A program made the position numbers and the translations under genes. This document shows, one piece after another, positions 17,213 to 25,648 of a stretch of 64,000 bases of DNA. Each line of letters opens with the position of its first letter. Positions within the stretch are counted from its first letter, which is position 1. The stretch is from assembly GCF_004802635.2 (NCBI RefSeq), contig NZ_CP046052.1, positions 3,449,501 through 3,513,500 on the forward strand, read 5' to 3'. Below the pieces are notes generated by a model. The model did no database searches. It was not told the DNA's origin and saw nothing but the letters and a program-made list of their open reading frames with translations. The stretch is from Methylocystis heyeri (GTDB taxonomy: Bacteria > Pseudomonadota > Alphaproteobacteria > Rhizobiales > Beijerinckiaceae).

Positions 17213-18484
17213 ATGGACAGGTATTCCTATCAGATGTACGAGCTGCTGCATCTGGCCTTCGCTCCGGCGCGCGCGCTGTCGGAGGCCACGACGCAGATGC
17301 TCAAAAGTCCGTTCCACCCGCTCGCCAACACCACCCTGGCGCGCAACCTCGCCGCCTCCGCCGAATTGTTCGAACGCATGACCCGGCGCTACGGCAAGCC
17401 CGTCTTCGGGTTTGAACCGGTCCAGATCGACGGCGAGCCGGTCCCGATCGTCGAGGAGCATGTCTGGTCCAAGCCTTTCTGCCGCCTCCTCCATTTCAAA
17501 AGGGAGTTCGCCGGCGCCGCTCCGCGCCAGTCGAAGCTGCTGATCGTGGCGCCGATGTCCGGCCATTACGCCACGCTTCTGCGCGGCACGGTCGAGACCT
17601 TTCTGCCGAGCCACGACGTCTACATCACGGATTGGAGCGACGCGCGCGCCGTTCCGCTGAGCGAGGGCCGTTTCGACCTCGAAGACTACATCGACTACAT
17701 CGACGAGATTCTGACCCATCTTTCCAGGGAGCGCGACGGCGTTCCGCTCCATACGCTCGGGGTGTGCCAGGCGTCAGTCCCCCTGATCGGCGCGATCGCC
17801 GTAAAGGAAGCCGCCAACGATCCCCACGCCCCGGAATCCATGGTTCTGATGGGCGGCCCGATCGATCCCCGGGTCAACCCGACCGCCGTGAACAACCTCG
17901 CCGAGAAGCGCGGGATCAACTGGTTCAGGCAGCATTGCATCCACACCGTGCCCTTCCCCAACGCAGGCATGGGGCGCAAGGTCTATCCAGGCTTTCTGCA
18001 GCTCTCCGGCTTCATGGCCATGAACATCGAGCGCCATGTTTCGGCCCATCTCGAAATGTTCAACCATCTCGTCGAGGGTGACGGCGACAGCGCCGAGAAG
18101 CATCGCGATTTCTACGACGAATATCTCGCGGTCATGGATCTCACCGCCGAGTTCTATCTGCAGACGGTCGAGGAAATATTCATCAAGCACGCCCTGCCGC
18201 TGGGCCTGCTGCGCCACAGGGGCGAACTCATCGATCTCCACGCGATAAGACACACGGCGCTGCTCACCGTCGAGGGCGAGAAGGACGACATCTCCGGCGT
18301 CGGACAGACCTATGCGGCGCAGACCCTCTGCGCGAAAATCCCGCCGGAGCGCCGCATGCATTATCTGCAGGCGGGCGTCGGCCATTACGGCGTCTTCAAC
18401 GGCTCGCGCTTCCGCACCGAGATCGCGCCACGCATCCGCGCCTTTTTCCTCGAGATGGAACATGCGCCGATGATGGCCATGTGA
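17213..18484 (+). CDS. phaZ: intracellular polyhydroxyalkanoate depolymerase
   Basis: 423 residues; GGAGAACAGTGAA precedes the ATG. The protein follows the intracellular PHB depolymerase family along its length: YELLHLAFAPARALSEAT at the N-terminus, LLIVAPMSGHYATLLRGTVETFLPSHDVYITDW in the middle, and the nucleophile elbow LGVCQASVPL with Cys in place of Ser at about residue 183. A C-terminal VGHYGVFNGSRFR supplies the catalytic His. There is no signal peptide, as expected for an enzyme mobilising stored PHB granules. PHB storage fits a type II methanotroph. It stands alone, with no phaABC nearby. Confidence 0.95.
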   Translation: MDRYSYQMYELLHLAFAPARALSEATTQMLKSPFHPLANTTLARNLAASAELFERMTRRYGKPVFGFEPVQIDGEPVPIVEEHVWSKPFCRLLHFKREFAGAAPRQSKLLIVAPMSGHYATLLRGTVETFLPSHDVYITDWSDARAVPLSEGRFDLEDYIDYIDEILTHLSRERDGVPLHTLGVCQASVPLIGAIAVKEAANDPHAPESMVLMGGPIDPRVNPTAVNNLAEKRGINWFRQHCIHTVPFPNAGMGRKVYPGFLQLSGFMAMNIERHVSAHLEMFNHLVEGDGDSAEKHRDFYDEYLAVMDLTAEFYLQTVEEIFIKHALPLGLLRHRGELIDLHAIRHTALLTVEGEKDDISGVGQTYAAQTLCAKIPPERRMHYLQAGVGHYGVFNGSRFRTEIAPRIRAFFLEMEHAPMMAM

Positions 18485-18532
18485 GCGAGGAATCGATCGG
18501 CCGCCGGACCGGGAAGCCGGCCCGGCCCGGCT

Positions 18533-19582
18533 TCACAGGGTCGGCGTGGCGGCTTGCGATAAATTCTCTTGAGCGAGGGCGACGAGCCTGCGGGTGAGAC
18601 TCTCGTCGGAAAGCCAGCCGTCGATGCGCGGATGGGCGATCTGCGCCGGCCGCGCCCGTTTGTAGACGGCGTAGCAGGCGTCGATATATTCGGGCAGGGT
18701 CAGGAAATTTCCTACTCCGTTGGAGATATGGAAATTGCCCTGCTTGAACAGATAGCCTCCGCGCACGCCGAAATTCTCGGCGATTTCGGGATAAACCGGG
18801 AAAATCTCGGCGCGGGCGAGATCGTCGATCGCGTAATCGTCGAAATTTTCATTGCGCACGGCGAGCCCTTTTTTGGCGAAGAGCTGTCTCGCGATGTCGG
18901 CGAGCACATAGGGCTTCGGGTGAACGATGGAATACATGAACACCCCGCGGCGCGCCCAGCTCATCAGCTCCTGCGACAGATCGAGGCCATAGCGTCTCGC
19001 ATTGTCGAGAAACTCCTGCGCCGCCGAGTTCCACACGTCGAAATAGCCCACGGCTTCGAAGACGTTGCGATTGAACAGCGCATTGGCCTGTTTCGCCGAA
19101 AGGCCGACGCGATAGGCGAACACCGCGAGCGCCGAGTGGTAAGGACGCAGGGGACCGGACAAGGCCTTTCCGCCGTTGTCGGCGTCGAGCAGATAAACGA
19201 GATCGGGTTGAAACGCGGCGAAGCTCACCGTGGGGAAGAGCGTCGCGTTGGAAAGGCGCCGAAGCAGCTCCTGCGAATCCCCGCCCTTCACGATATGGGC
19301 GGGGAAATCCTGCGTGAAGACATAATCGTAGCCCGCCAGCGTCCCGGCGAGAAGGTCGATGTCCGCCAGGGCCTTCGCCACCGCGGAATAGTGATCGACG
19401 CGGGCGGTCGGGTCGAGCAGCTTCATCGCATAGGCGACGCCGAAACTCTGGCAATTGCCGACGACGGCGATGCGCGGACCCGCCTCTTCGGCGACGCCGC
19501 GCCATTTGGCGAGACGAGGCCCGAGCAGCGCCGCGGTCCGGGCGCGGAGAATCTGTTTGTCGATCTGCGAAATAAGGATCAT
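18533..19582 (-). CDS. WcbI family polysaccharide biosynthesis putative acetyltransferase
   Basis: 349 residues from the ATG at 19582; the open frame continues upstream but loses coding character. The N-terminal motif RIAVVGNCQSFGVAYAMKLL is the WcbI signature, followed by VFTQDFPAHIV and a domain rich in aromatic residues. WcbI-like proteins adopt an SGNH-hydrolase-type fold and act in capsular polysaccharide modification. The partner gene diverging from it encodes a GSCFA protein, also of SGNH type, so the two may modify the same surface glycan. No capsule export genes are adjacent. Substrate unknown. Confidence 0.8.
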   Translation of the reverse strand: MILISQIDKQILRARTAALLGPRLAKWRGVAEEAGPRIAVVGNCQSFGVAYAMKLLDPTARVDHYSAVAKALADIDLLAGTLAGYDYVFTQDFPAHIVKGGDSQELLRRLSNATLFPTVSFAAFQPDLVYLLDADNGGKALSGPLRPYHSALAVFAYRVGLSAKQANALFNRNVFEAVGYFDVWNSAAQEFLDNARRYGLDLSQELMSWARRGVFMYSIVHPKPYVLADIARQLFAKKGLAVRNENFDDYAIDDLARAEIFPVYPEIAENFGVRGGYLFKQGNFHISNGVGNFLTLPEYIDACYAVYKRARPAQIAHPRIDGWLSDESLTRRLVALAQENLSQAATPTL

Positions 19583-19737
19583 CGGTGCGAAGGGCCATAT
19601 GCAGGAAGGCGCGTGGACCCCGAACCTCGGGCGGCGCCTACGGATGACAAGCGGCCGGGCTGCGTTTATGTTCCCGGCACGATCATGGGCGGCGCCGAAC
19701 GAAAGGCGGGCGGGCCCGTCCAAAAGGAGATCGACCC

Positions 19738-20802
19738 TTGGCCGACAACCCCTATAGCTCCCTACCCGACCATCGCTTTTGGCGCAAGGCGGTGGCTTCG
19801 CTGCCCCCTTTCGCCCTCGATCCGATCGTCGGGGCGCCGTTCCGGATCACGCCGCAGGACAAGGTGGCGACGGCGGGAAGCTGCTTCGCCCAGGAGATAG
19901 CCCACCGCCTCCAGCACAGCGGCTATCACTATTACCTCGCCGAGCGGCCGCCCGAGGGCATGCCGGACGAAGAAGCGCAGCGCCGCAATTATTCGATGTA
20001 TTCCTGCCGCTACGGCAATCTCTATACGACGACCCAGCTCCTGCAGCTGATCCGGCGCGCCTATGGCGAATACAAACCCGATCTCGACGTCTGGACCCGC
20101 GAAGACGGGCGCTTCGTCGACCCGTTCCGGCCGCGCATCGAGCCGGAGGGATATGACAGCGCCGAGGCCATGCGCGCCGATCGCGAGCGCCATTTCGCGG
20201 CGGTGCGGAAGATGATCGAGACCATGGACGTCTTCGTCTTCACTTTCGGACTCACCGAATGCTGGCGCCATCGTTCGGACGGCGCCGTGCTGCAGCTCGC
20301 ACCCGGCGTCGCCGGCGGCGAATACGACCCGCAGCTCTATGAGTTCTGGAACATGACGGTCGGCGAGGTGGTGCGCGATTTCCTCGCCTCCGCCGATCTG
20401 ATCCATTCCCGCAACCCCAATGTGCGGATGATCCTGAGCGTCTCGCCGGTCTCGATCATCGCGACCGGCGAAGACCGCCATGTGCTGGTGTCCAATTCGG
20501 CGTCCAAGGCGATCCTGCGCGCGGCCGCCGACGAAGTCGTGCGTTCGCGTTCGAACATCGCCTATTTCCCCTCCTACGATCTCGTGACGGCCTCGCCGAA
20601 CGCGGCGCGCTTCTACGGCGACGACACGAGACGCATAAACGCCTTCGGCGTCGATCGCACCATGAAGATGTTCTTCGAACACTTCACTGCGCGGGACGGC
20701 GCAGCCACGGGCGGAGTTCAGGCGATCAGGCTCGATGTCGCCTCGGAGGCCAAGACCAACGCCAGGGTCGTCTGCGACGAAGAAGCGATCGAAACCGCCT
20801 GA
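19738..20802 (+). CDS. GSCFA domain-containing protein
   Basis: 354 residues starting at TTG 19738, which follows AAAAGGAGATCGACCC, an excellent ribosome-binding site. The family signature is clear: VATAGSCFAQEIAHRL at about residues 43-58, YGNLYTTTQLLQLI, VFVFTFGLTECWRHR and ILSVSPVS. GSCFA proteins are SGNH/GDSL-hydrolase-like enzymes associated with surface polysaccharides. It diverges from the WcbI gene across a gap of about 155 bp, which suggests shared regulation and a joint role. Reaction unknown. Confidence 0.88.
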   Translation: MADNPYSSLPDHRFWRKAVASLPPFALDPIVGAPFRITPQDKVATAGSCFAQEIAHRLQHSGYHYYLAERPPEGMPDEEAQRRNYSMYSCRYGNLYTTTQLLQLIRRAYGEYKPDLDVWTREDGRFVDPFRPRIEPEGYDSAEAMRADRERHFAAVRKMIETMDVFVFTFGLTECWRHRSDGAVLQLAPGVAGGEYDPQLYEFWNMTVGEVVRDFLASADLIHSRNPNVRMILSVSPVSIIATGEDRHVLVSNSASKAILRAAADEVVRSRSNIAYFPSYDLVTASPNAARFYGDDTRRINAFGVDRTMKMFFEHFTARDGAATGGVQAIRLDVASEAKTNARVVCDEEAIETA

Positions 20803-20847
20803 ACCGGCTAGCCGCTCCTCGCGGCTTCACCACAAAGGACGCAAGCT

Positions 20848-21276
20848 ATGATCATTGGTTCTATCGCGCTCGCCGCCGCCGGCGGTTTCAGCGGCGCCTC
20901 GCTTTACCTCAACTACGTGGAACAGCCGGCCCGGGAGGCCCTCGACGACGCGGCGCTCGCCAAGGAATGGGAGCCTTCCGACCACCGCGGCTTCATCGTG
21001 CTCGCGGGCCTCGCCCTGTTGTCGGCGATCGCCGGCTTCGTCGCCTTCCGCGAACTCGACGACATCCGCTGGCTGCTCGGCGCCCTGGTCATCATCGCGA
21101 GCTGGCCGTACACCTATTTCGCCATCGTGCCCCTCAACAACCGCATCCTGGCCCTGATCGGGGGCGAGGATGCGCATGAGGCGCGCAAAGTCATCCGGCT
21201 TTGGGGCCAGCTGGAATTGGGCCAGACCGGCATCGGCCTGCTCGCGCTGGCCATTTATTTCTGGGCGGCGGGCTGA
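20848..21276 (+). CDS. DUF1772-like integral membrane protein
   Basis: 142 residues; CAAAGGACGCAAGCT precedes the ATG. Four membrane helices are visible: IIGSIALAAAGGFSGASLYL, FIVLAGLALLSAIAGFVAF, WLLGALVIIASWPYTYFAIV and TGIGLLALAIYFWAAG. The loop PLNNRILALIG and the N-terminal YVEQPAREAL recall the DUF1772/anthrone-oxygenase-like family of small membrane proteins. Its function in bacteria is not known. It follows the GSCFA gene by 45 bp and precedes lpdA, so read-through expression is possible. Confidence 0.75.
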   Translation: MIIGSIALAAAGGFSGASLYLNYVEQPAREALDDAALAKEWEPSDHRGFIVLAGLALLSAIAGFVAFRELDDIRWLLGALVIIASWPYTYFAIVPLNNRILALIGGEDAHEARKVIRLWGQLELGQTGIGLLALAIYFWAAG

Positions 21277-21406
21277 AACCAGACCGAGCCTTCAAGATAG
21301 AGGCGCAGGCGCGGGGAGGCTTGGCCTCGGGCTTGCTGCGGCCCTTCGGCCGCGGCGGGCGTTGTCCCGGGAGAGCCGGCGGCGCAAAGGGGGGGTGGAC
21401 AGCTTC

Positions 21407-22828
21407 ATGAGCTATGATCTCGTCGTCATCGGAACGGGCCCGGGGGGCTATGTTTGCGCTATTCGCGCCGCGCAGCTCGGGTTGAAAACGGCCGTCGTCG
21501 AAAAGAACCCCACCTTCGGCGGGACCTGCCTCAACGTCGGCTGCATCCCTTCCAAGGCGCTGCTGCACGCCTCCCATATGTTCAGCGAGGCGGCCTACGC
21601 TTTGGCCCCGCTCGGCGTCGTCGTGGATTCTCCCCGCCTCGATCTTTCGGCGATGATGAAGCACAAGGACGCCACGGTCGCCGCCAATGTGAGCGGCGTC
21701 GCCTTCCTGCTCAAGAAAAACGGCGTCGATTCCTTCATCGGCTCGGGGCGGCTCTTGCCCCCGGAGGGAGAGCATCGGGTCGAGGTGACCGCCGCCGACG
21801 GCGGCAAGCAGATCGTCTCAGCCCGCAACGTGGTCGTCGCAACCGGCTCGGCGGTGGCGCCGCTGCGCGACTCCACCGGCGCGGCGATAGAAATCGACGA
21901 AAAACTGGTTCTCTCGTCCACCGGCGCGCTCAGCCTGCCGCGGGTTCCGGAAAACCTCACAATCGTCGGGGCGGGCGTGATCGGGCTCGAGCTGGGTTCG
22001 GTCTGGCGACGCCTCGGCGCCAAGGTCACGGTGATCGAATTTCTCGACCGGATATTGCCGGGCTTCGATCTCGAAATCGCGCAGCGCTTCCAGAAAATTC
22101 TCGAAAAGCAGGGATTCGGGTTCCGCCTTTCGACCAAGGTCACGCGCGTGGATCGGGGCGAAGGGAAAGCGACGGTATCTTTCGCCGCAGTCGACGGCGG
22201 CGGGGAAGGAACCATCGAGGCTGACGGCGTGCTGATCGCGACCGGCCGCATTCCTTATACCGAGGGTCTGGGGCTGGCCGAGGCCGGCGTCGCCATCGAT
22301 CGGGGCAGGGTCGTCGTCGACGATCGTTTCGCGACCAGCGCGCCCGGCGTATACGCCATCGGGGATGTGATCCGCGGCGCCATGCTCGCGCACAAGGCCG
22401 AGGAGGAGGGCGTCGCGGTGGCCGAGATTCTCGCCGGCCAGCATGGCCATGTCGATTATGGTGTCATCCCCGGCGTGGTCTATACGATGCCCGAGATCGC
22501 CAGCGTCGGCCTCACCGAGGAAGAAGCGCGCGCCAAAGGCGCCGCCGTCAATATCGGCAAGTTTCCCTTCACCGCCAATGGCCGCGCCCGCGCCATGCGG
22601 GAAACCGACGGCTTCGTGAAGATCATCGCGGATGCGGCGACCGATCGGGTTCTCGGCGTGCATATCCTCGGCGCCAGCGCGGGAGAGCTGATCGCCGAAG
22701 CCTGCGTGCTGATGGCCTTTTCAGGCTCGGCGGAGGATCTCGCCCGCATCTGCCACGCTCACCCGACCATGTCCGAGGCGGTCAAAGAGGCGGCGCTCGG
22801 CGTGGATAAAAGGGCGATCCATATCTAA
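21407..22828 (+). CDS. lpdA: dihydrolipoyl dehydrogenase
   Basis: 473 residues from the ATG at 21407 (MSYDLVVIGTGPGGYVCAIRA); an open extension upstream to 21170 is not family-like. It reoxidises dihydrolipoamide in 2-oxoacid dehydrogenase complexes or the glycine cleavage system. Motifs: N-terminal FAD GxGPGG, redox disulfide GGTCLNVGCIPSKALLH at about residue 38, NAD-binding IVGAGVIGLELGSVWRRLG, ATGRIPYTEGLG, YAIGDVIRGAMLAHKAEEEG, and the C-terminal CHAHPTMSEAVKEAAL with the catalytic His/Glu pair. No E1/E2 genes are adjacent in the window. Confidence 0.96.
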   Translation: MSYDLVVIGTGPGGYVCAIRAAQLGLKTAVVEKNPTFGGTCLNVGCIPSKALLHASHMFSEAAYALAPLGVVVDSPRLDLSAMMKHKDATVAANVSGVAFLLKKNGVDSFIGSGRLLPPEGEHRVEVTAADGGKQIVSARNVVVATGSAVAPLRDSTGAAIEIDEKLVLSSTGALSLPRVPENLTIVGAGVIGLELGSVWRRLGAKVTVIEFLDRILPGFDLEIAQRFQKILEKQGFGFRLSTKVTRVDRGEGKATVSFAAVDGGGEGTIEADGVLIATGRIPYTEGLGLAEAGVAIDRGRVVVDDRFATSAPGVYAIGDVIRGAMLAHKAEEEGVAVAEILAGQHGHVDYGVIPGVVYTMPEIASVGLTEEEARAKGAAVNIGKFPFTANGRARAMRETDGFVKIIADAATDRVLGVHILGASAGELIAEACVLMAFSGSAEDLARICHAHPTMSEAVKEAALGVDKRAIHI

Positions 22829-22865
22829 GCCTTGCGACGCTCCATATCCCGGGTTGGGTGCGGTC

Positions 22866-22896
22866 TTTTCGCAAAGCCATGTCTGCTTTTGCGAAA
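22866..22896. terminator. stem-loop between lpdA and the convergent csp gene
   Basis: Inverted arms TTTTCGCAAAGC and GCTTTTGCGAAAA with a short loop lie between two convergent genes and could end transcription on both sides. The sequence CTTTTGCGAAAATGCGTTC also resembles the family C repeats, so it may be a repeat fragment reused here. Confidence 0.45.
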
Positions 22897-22902
22897 ATGC
22901 GT

Positions 22903-23343
22903 TCACCCCGCCGCCTTGCGACATTCCTCGGCGCAGGTCCGGCACGCCGCGCCGAGCGCCAGGCATTCGGCGATTTGCGGGAATTTCTCGCATTCCTTTT
23001 TGCACGCGAGGCAGAGATCGGCCGCGGTGCGGGCGAAGCCGACAGCAAAGGGCGCGCCGGTCCCGGCAAGGGCTTCGAGCGCGGCGCAGGCCGCGGCGAC
23101 CTCGCTCGCAAGGCTTGCGCAATCCGCAAGGCTCGGGTCCTTGGCCGAGAGCCGCTCGAAGGATTTGCGAAGACAATCCCGCGACGCCTCGAGGCATTTG
23201 GCGCTCGTCTCGGCGAGCGTCTTGTAGGGCTTTCGCGGGGCCGCGGGCGCCGCCGCCGCGGGGACCGCCGGCGCCTGCCCGGCGAGAGCGCTCGATCCAT
23301 AGGCGGCCGCGCCGATCCCTGCGATGAAGCTGCGCCGTTTCAT
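22903..23343 (-). CDS. Csp-type four-helix-bundle copper-storage protein, divergent copy
   Basis: 146 residues; TTTGGAAA precedes the ATG. A Tat-type signal (MKRRSFIAGIGAAAYGSSALAG) leads to a mature helical domain with 11 cysteines in the Csp pattern: AKCLEASRDC, LADC, AAAC, ADLCLACKKEC, IAECLALGAAC, RTCAEEC. Known Csp1 proteins bind many Cu(I) ions through Cys side chains inside a four-helix bundle. Compared with the paralogue at 58711-59142, this copy has CLRKSFERLSAKDPSLADC where the other has CLRHCFGMLSMNDTSMADC. It thus lacks one Cys, the His and all three Met at the presumed copper-entry end. Metal capacity or release may therefore differ. It converges on lpdA. Confidence 0.85.
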   Translation of the reverse strand: MKRRSFIAGIGAAAYGSSALAGQAPAVPAAAAPAAPRKPYKTLAETSAKCLEASRDCLRKSFERLSAKDPSLADCASLASEVAAACAALEALAGTGAPFAVGFARTAADLCLACKKECEKFPQIAECLALGAACRTCAEECRKAAG

Positions 23344-23461
23344 TTTCCAAAGCTCTCGAAAAACAACGAGGCTCCCTGACGGGAAATTCGCCTCGCGCAA
23401 AGGTCTCATTGCTACTATAGGCGTGAGCCTAGGCAATTGCATCTCACCGACGGATCGCGGC

Positions 23462-24175
23462 ATGGCGGGGCTCATTCATTTCGACCCTCAGGAATTCCTG
23501 AACACTTTCATATCCCTCGCCGTCGCGCTGGCGCTTGGGACCGCGATCGGGGCCGAGCGGCAATACCGCCAGCGCAATGCGGGCTTGCGCACCAATGCGC
23601 TGGTCGCGCTCGGCGCTTCGGCTTTCGTCGATCTCGGCATGAGGCTCAATGGGAACCCCGGAGCGACGCAGGTGCTCGCCTATGTCGCCTCGGGCGTCGG
23701 CTTTCTCGGCGCCGGCGTGATCCTCAAGGAAGGCATGAACATCCGGGGCCTCAACACCGCCGCGACGATCTGGTGCTCGGCCGTCACCGGCGCTTTCGCC
23801 GGCGCCGACCATCCCGCCGAGGCCGTGCTGCTCGCCGCTTTCGTACTTGGCGGAAACACGTTTTTGAGGCCGCTGGTCACACTTATCGAACGCGCGCCGA
23901 TCGACGAGAGCGCAACCGAAGCCATCTATGAGGTCCGCCTGACCGCCATCGAAACCAGGAGAGAGTCGCTGCGCGATCTGCTCGTCGAAACGCTGGAAGG
24001 CGCGAATTATCCGGTTCGCGACGTCGAGGAACTCGACCGCGACGACGAGGTCGAGCTCGTCGCCACCCTTTCGGCGAGCAGCGTCAAGGCCGAAGAACTC
24101 GACGCCGTCACCAACGAGCTGGCCGCGCTCGACGGCGTTTCTTACGCGACATGGACCTCGCGCAGCAGCGATTGA
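23462..24175 (+). CDS. MgtC/SapB family protein
   Basis: 237 residues from the ATG at 23462. The N-terminal membrane domain has the family pattern ALALGTAIGAERQYRQRNAGLRTNALVALGASAFVDLG, then VGFLGAGVILKEGMNIRGLNTAATIWCSAVTGAFAG, with about five helices. A soluble C-terminal domain of roughly 85 residues (IYEVRLTAIETRRESLRDLLVE onward) looks ACT-like. MgtC proteins help cells cope with low Mg2+ and influence ATP and phosphate homeostasis. No mgtA/B or Mg2+-sensing leader is visible. The upstream ribosome-binding site is weak. Confidence 0.85.
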   Translation: MAGLIHFDPQEFLNTFISLAVALALGTAIGAERQYRQRNAGLRTNALVALGASAFVDLGMRLNGNPGATQVLAYVASGVGFLGAGVILKEGMNIRGLNTAATIWCSAVTGAFAGADHPAEAVLLAAFVLGGNTFLRPLVTLIERAPIDESATEAIYEVRLTAIETRRESLRDLLVETLEGANYPVRDVEELDRDDEVELVATLSASSVKAEELDAVTNELAALDGVSYATWTSRSSD

Positions 24176-24219
24176 GGCCGCCCCCCGCCAAAAGGCCGTC
24201 TTTGTGGCAGTTTGAAGAA

Positions 24220-24369
24220 ATGGACCGGCAGGACATCATCGCAAAACTCAAAGAGAACGAGGCGGCTCTGCGCGCGAAGGGCGTGGCCCATGCTGCGCTG
24301 TTCGGTTCGCGCGCACGGGGCGACAACCGCCGCCCTGCCGCGGCGGCGGATCTGGTCTATGCCTTCTAA
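24220..24369 (+). pseudogene. truncated minimal nucleotidyltransferase (MNT-type antitoxin-like) remnant
   Basis: A 49-residue frame: MDRQDIIAKLKENEAALRA, then GVAHAALFGSRARGD. The second segment is the glycine-serine core of small nucleotidyltransferases of the MNT/HepT antitoxin type. In intact proteins a D-x-D metal motif and about 40 more residues follow. Here the sequence changes to NRRPAAAADLVYAF and stops, so the catalytic acids are lost. A frameshift or deletion in the GC-rich stretch near 24335 is likely. No HepT partner remains. It lies directly upstream of the DGQHR gene. Confidence 0.65.
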
Positions 24370-24531
24370 AAGCCCGGATGCCGCGCGCCGCGACATCCTT
24401 TGCCGACCAACTGCGCGCTTATCGCCAAACCTTCTTATGTTGTTCCCGCTGAATTTCCCGCTTACCCTGTTTTCGCCTCGCGTGATTCGCCGCAAGGATG
24501 GCGAAGATCCGCAAAACGAAAGGCCAGGCGC

Positions 24532-25605
24532 ATGGGTCGCGGCCAGACGGTTCCCACAAAAGGCTCCGGGAGGCGCACGCCTCGCCCGGATGTAAATTCC
24601 GCAGAAAGCGCGGCGCCGCCGGACGGCGGCATTGTGGCGGAGACCGCCCTGCTGGTCACGCAAGGCGAGCATCGGTTCTATTCCACCGTCCTGCCGAGCG
24701 ACGTGCTCGCGGCCACCTGCGCCGCGGAAACCCGTCAGGAAAACCCCATCGACGGCTTCCAGCGCCTGCTCGACGAGCGCCGCGCGCGCGAAATCGCGGA
24801 TTACATCGACAGCGGCTTCGGTTCGGCGCCGAGCGCCGTCATCCTTTCGGCCCAGCCCGGCGCCGGGTTGCAATATGACGACGCCAGCCGGACGCTGCGC
24901 TTTCGCAAGGTTGCCCGTTCCTTTCTGATCATCGACGGACAGCATCGCATCTTCGGGTTCAACCTCGCCAAGCGCCGCGTCAATGTGCCGGTGGTCATCT
25001 ACAACAAGCTGACGCGGGCCCAGGAATGCCAGCTCTTCATGGACGTCAACACCAAGCAGCGTCCCGTGCCCCCAGAGCTGCTGCTCGACATTCGAAGGCT
25101 TTCGGAGAGCGAAACCGAGGCCGAAGCCCTGCTGCACAATGTCTTCGATCTGTTCTGCAGCCGCGACGACAGCGCGCTCAAAGGGCTGCTTTCGCCATCC
25201 GAGCGGCGCAAGGGCATGATCTCGCGCGTCACCTTCAACGCCGCCCTGAAGGCGATCGACGGAACCTTCGTCGAAGCCGGGCCGCTCGACGTCTACCGGG
25301 TGCTCAACCCCTATCTGCGGGCCTGTGTCGCTGGGCTGAAACTGCACGAGGCCGAAGCCAATATCGTCAATCCCGCCTTGTTCAAGGCGCTGCTGCTTTT
25401 GTTCCCGGACATTGCCGAGCGCGTCTCGGAGCGCTTCAACGGCGTCTATACCCTCGCCAATTTCGAGGCGCTCTCGCAGCCCTTTTTCCGCAGGCTGAAG
25501 AAGAACGAGCTGCCGAAGCCCGGCGCCGGCCATCTCGCCCTCTATGAACATTTCCGCAAGACGCTGGCGGCGGGCTTCGCGCTGAAACTCTGGCTGTTCG
25601 GCTGA
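24532..25605 (+). CDS. DGQHR domain protein (DndB-like)
   Basis: 357 residues from the ATG at 24532 (AAAGGCCAGGCGC upstream). The defining motif SFLIIDGQHRIFGF lies at about residues 126-139. It is followed by VPVVIYNKLTRAQECQLFMDVNTKQRPVPPELLLDIRRL, the usual continuation in DndB and stand-alone DGQHR proteins. DndB regulates DNA phosphorothioation operons, but no dndC, D or E genes are nearby. Orphan DGQHR proteins occur in defence islands and mobile regions, and their function is unclear. The adjacent broken nucleotidyltransferase suggests a decayed mobile or defence locus. The gene itself looks intact. Confidence 0.8.
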   Translation: MGRGQTVPTKGSGRRTPRPDVNSAESAAPPDGGIVAETALLVTQGEHRFYSTVLPSDVLAATCAAETRQENPIDGFQRLLDERRAREIADYIDSGFGSAPSAVILSAQPGAGLQYDDASRTLRFRKVARSFLIIDGQHRIFGFNLAKRRVNVPVVIYNKLTRAQECQLFMDVNTKQRPVPPELLLDIRRLSESETEAEALLHNVFDLFCSRDDSALKGLLSPSERRKGMISRVTFNAALKAIDGTFVEAGPLDVYRVLNPYLRACVAGLKLHEAEANIVNPALFKALLLLFPDIAERVSERFNGVYTLANFEALSQPFFRRLKKNELPKPGAGHLALYEHFRKTLAAGFALKLWLFG

Positions 25606-25648
25606 GCGCAATCCAGCGGGCCGCCCGAACCTCTCGGCGGCCGGTTCG

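Noticed and set aside
24532-25605. A phosphorothioation (dnd) system
   Set aside because: Only the DndB-like DGQHR protein is present; dndA, C, D and E are absent from the window.
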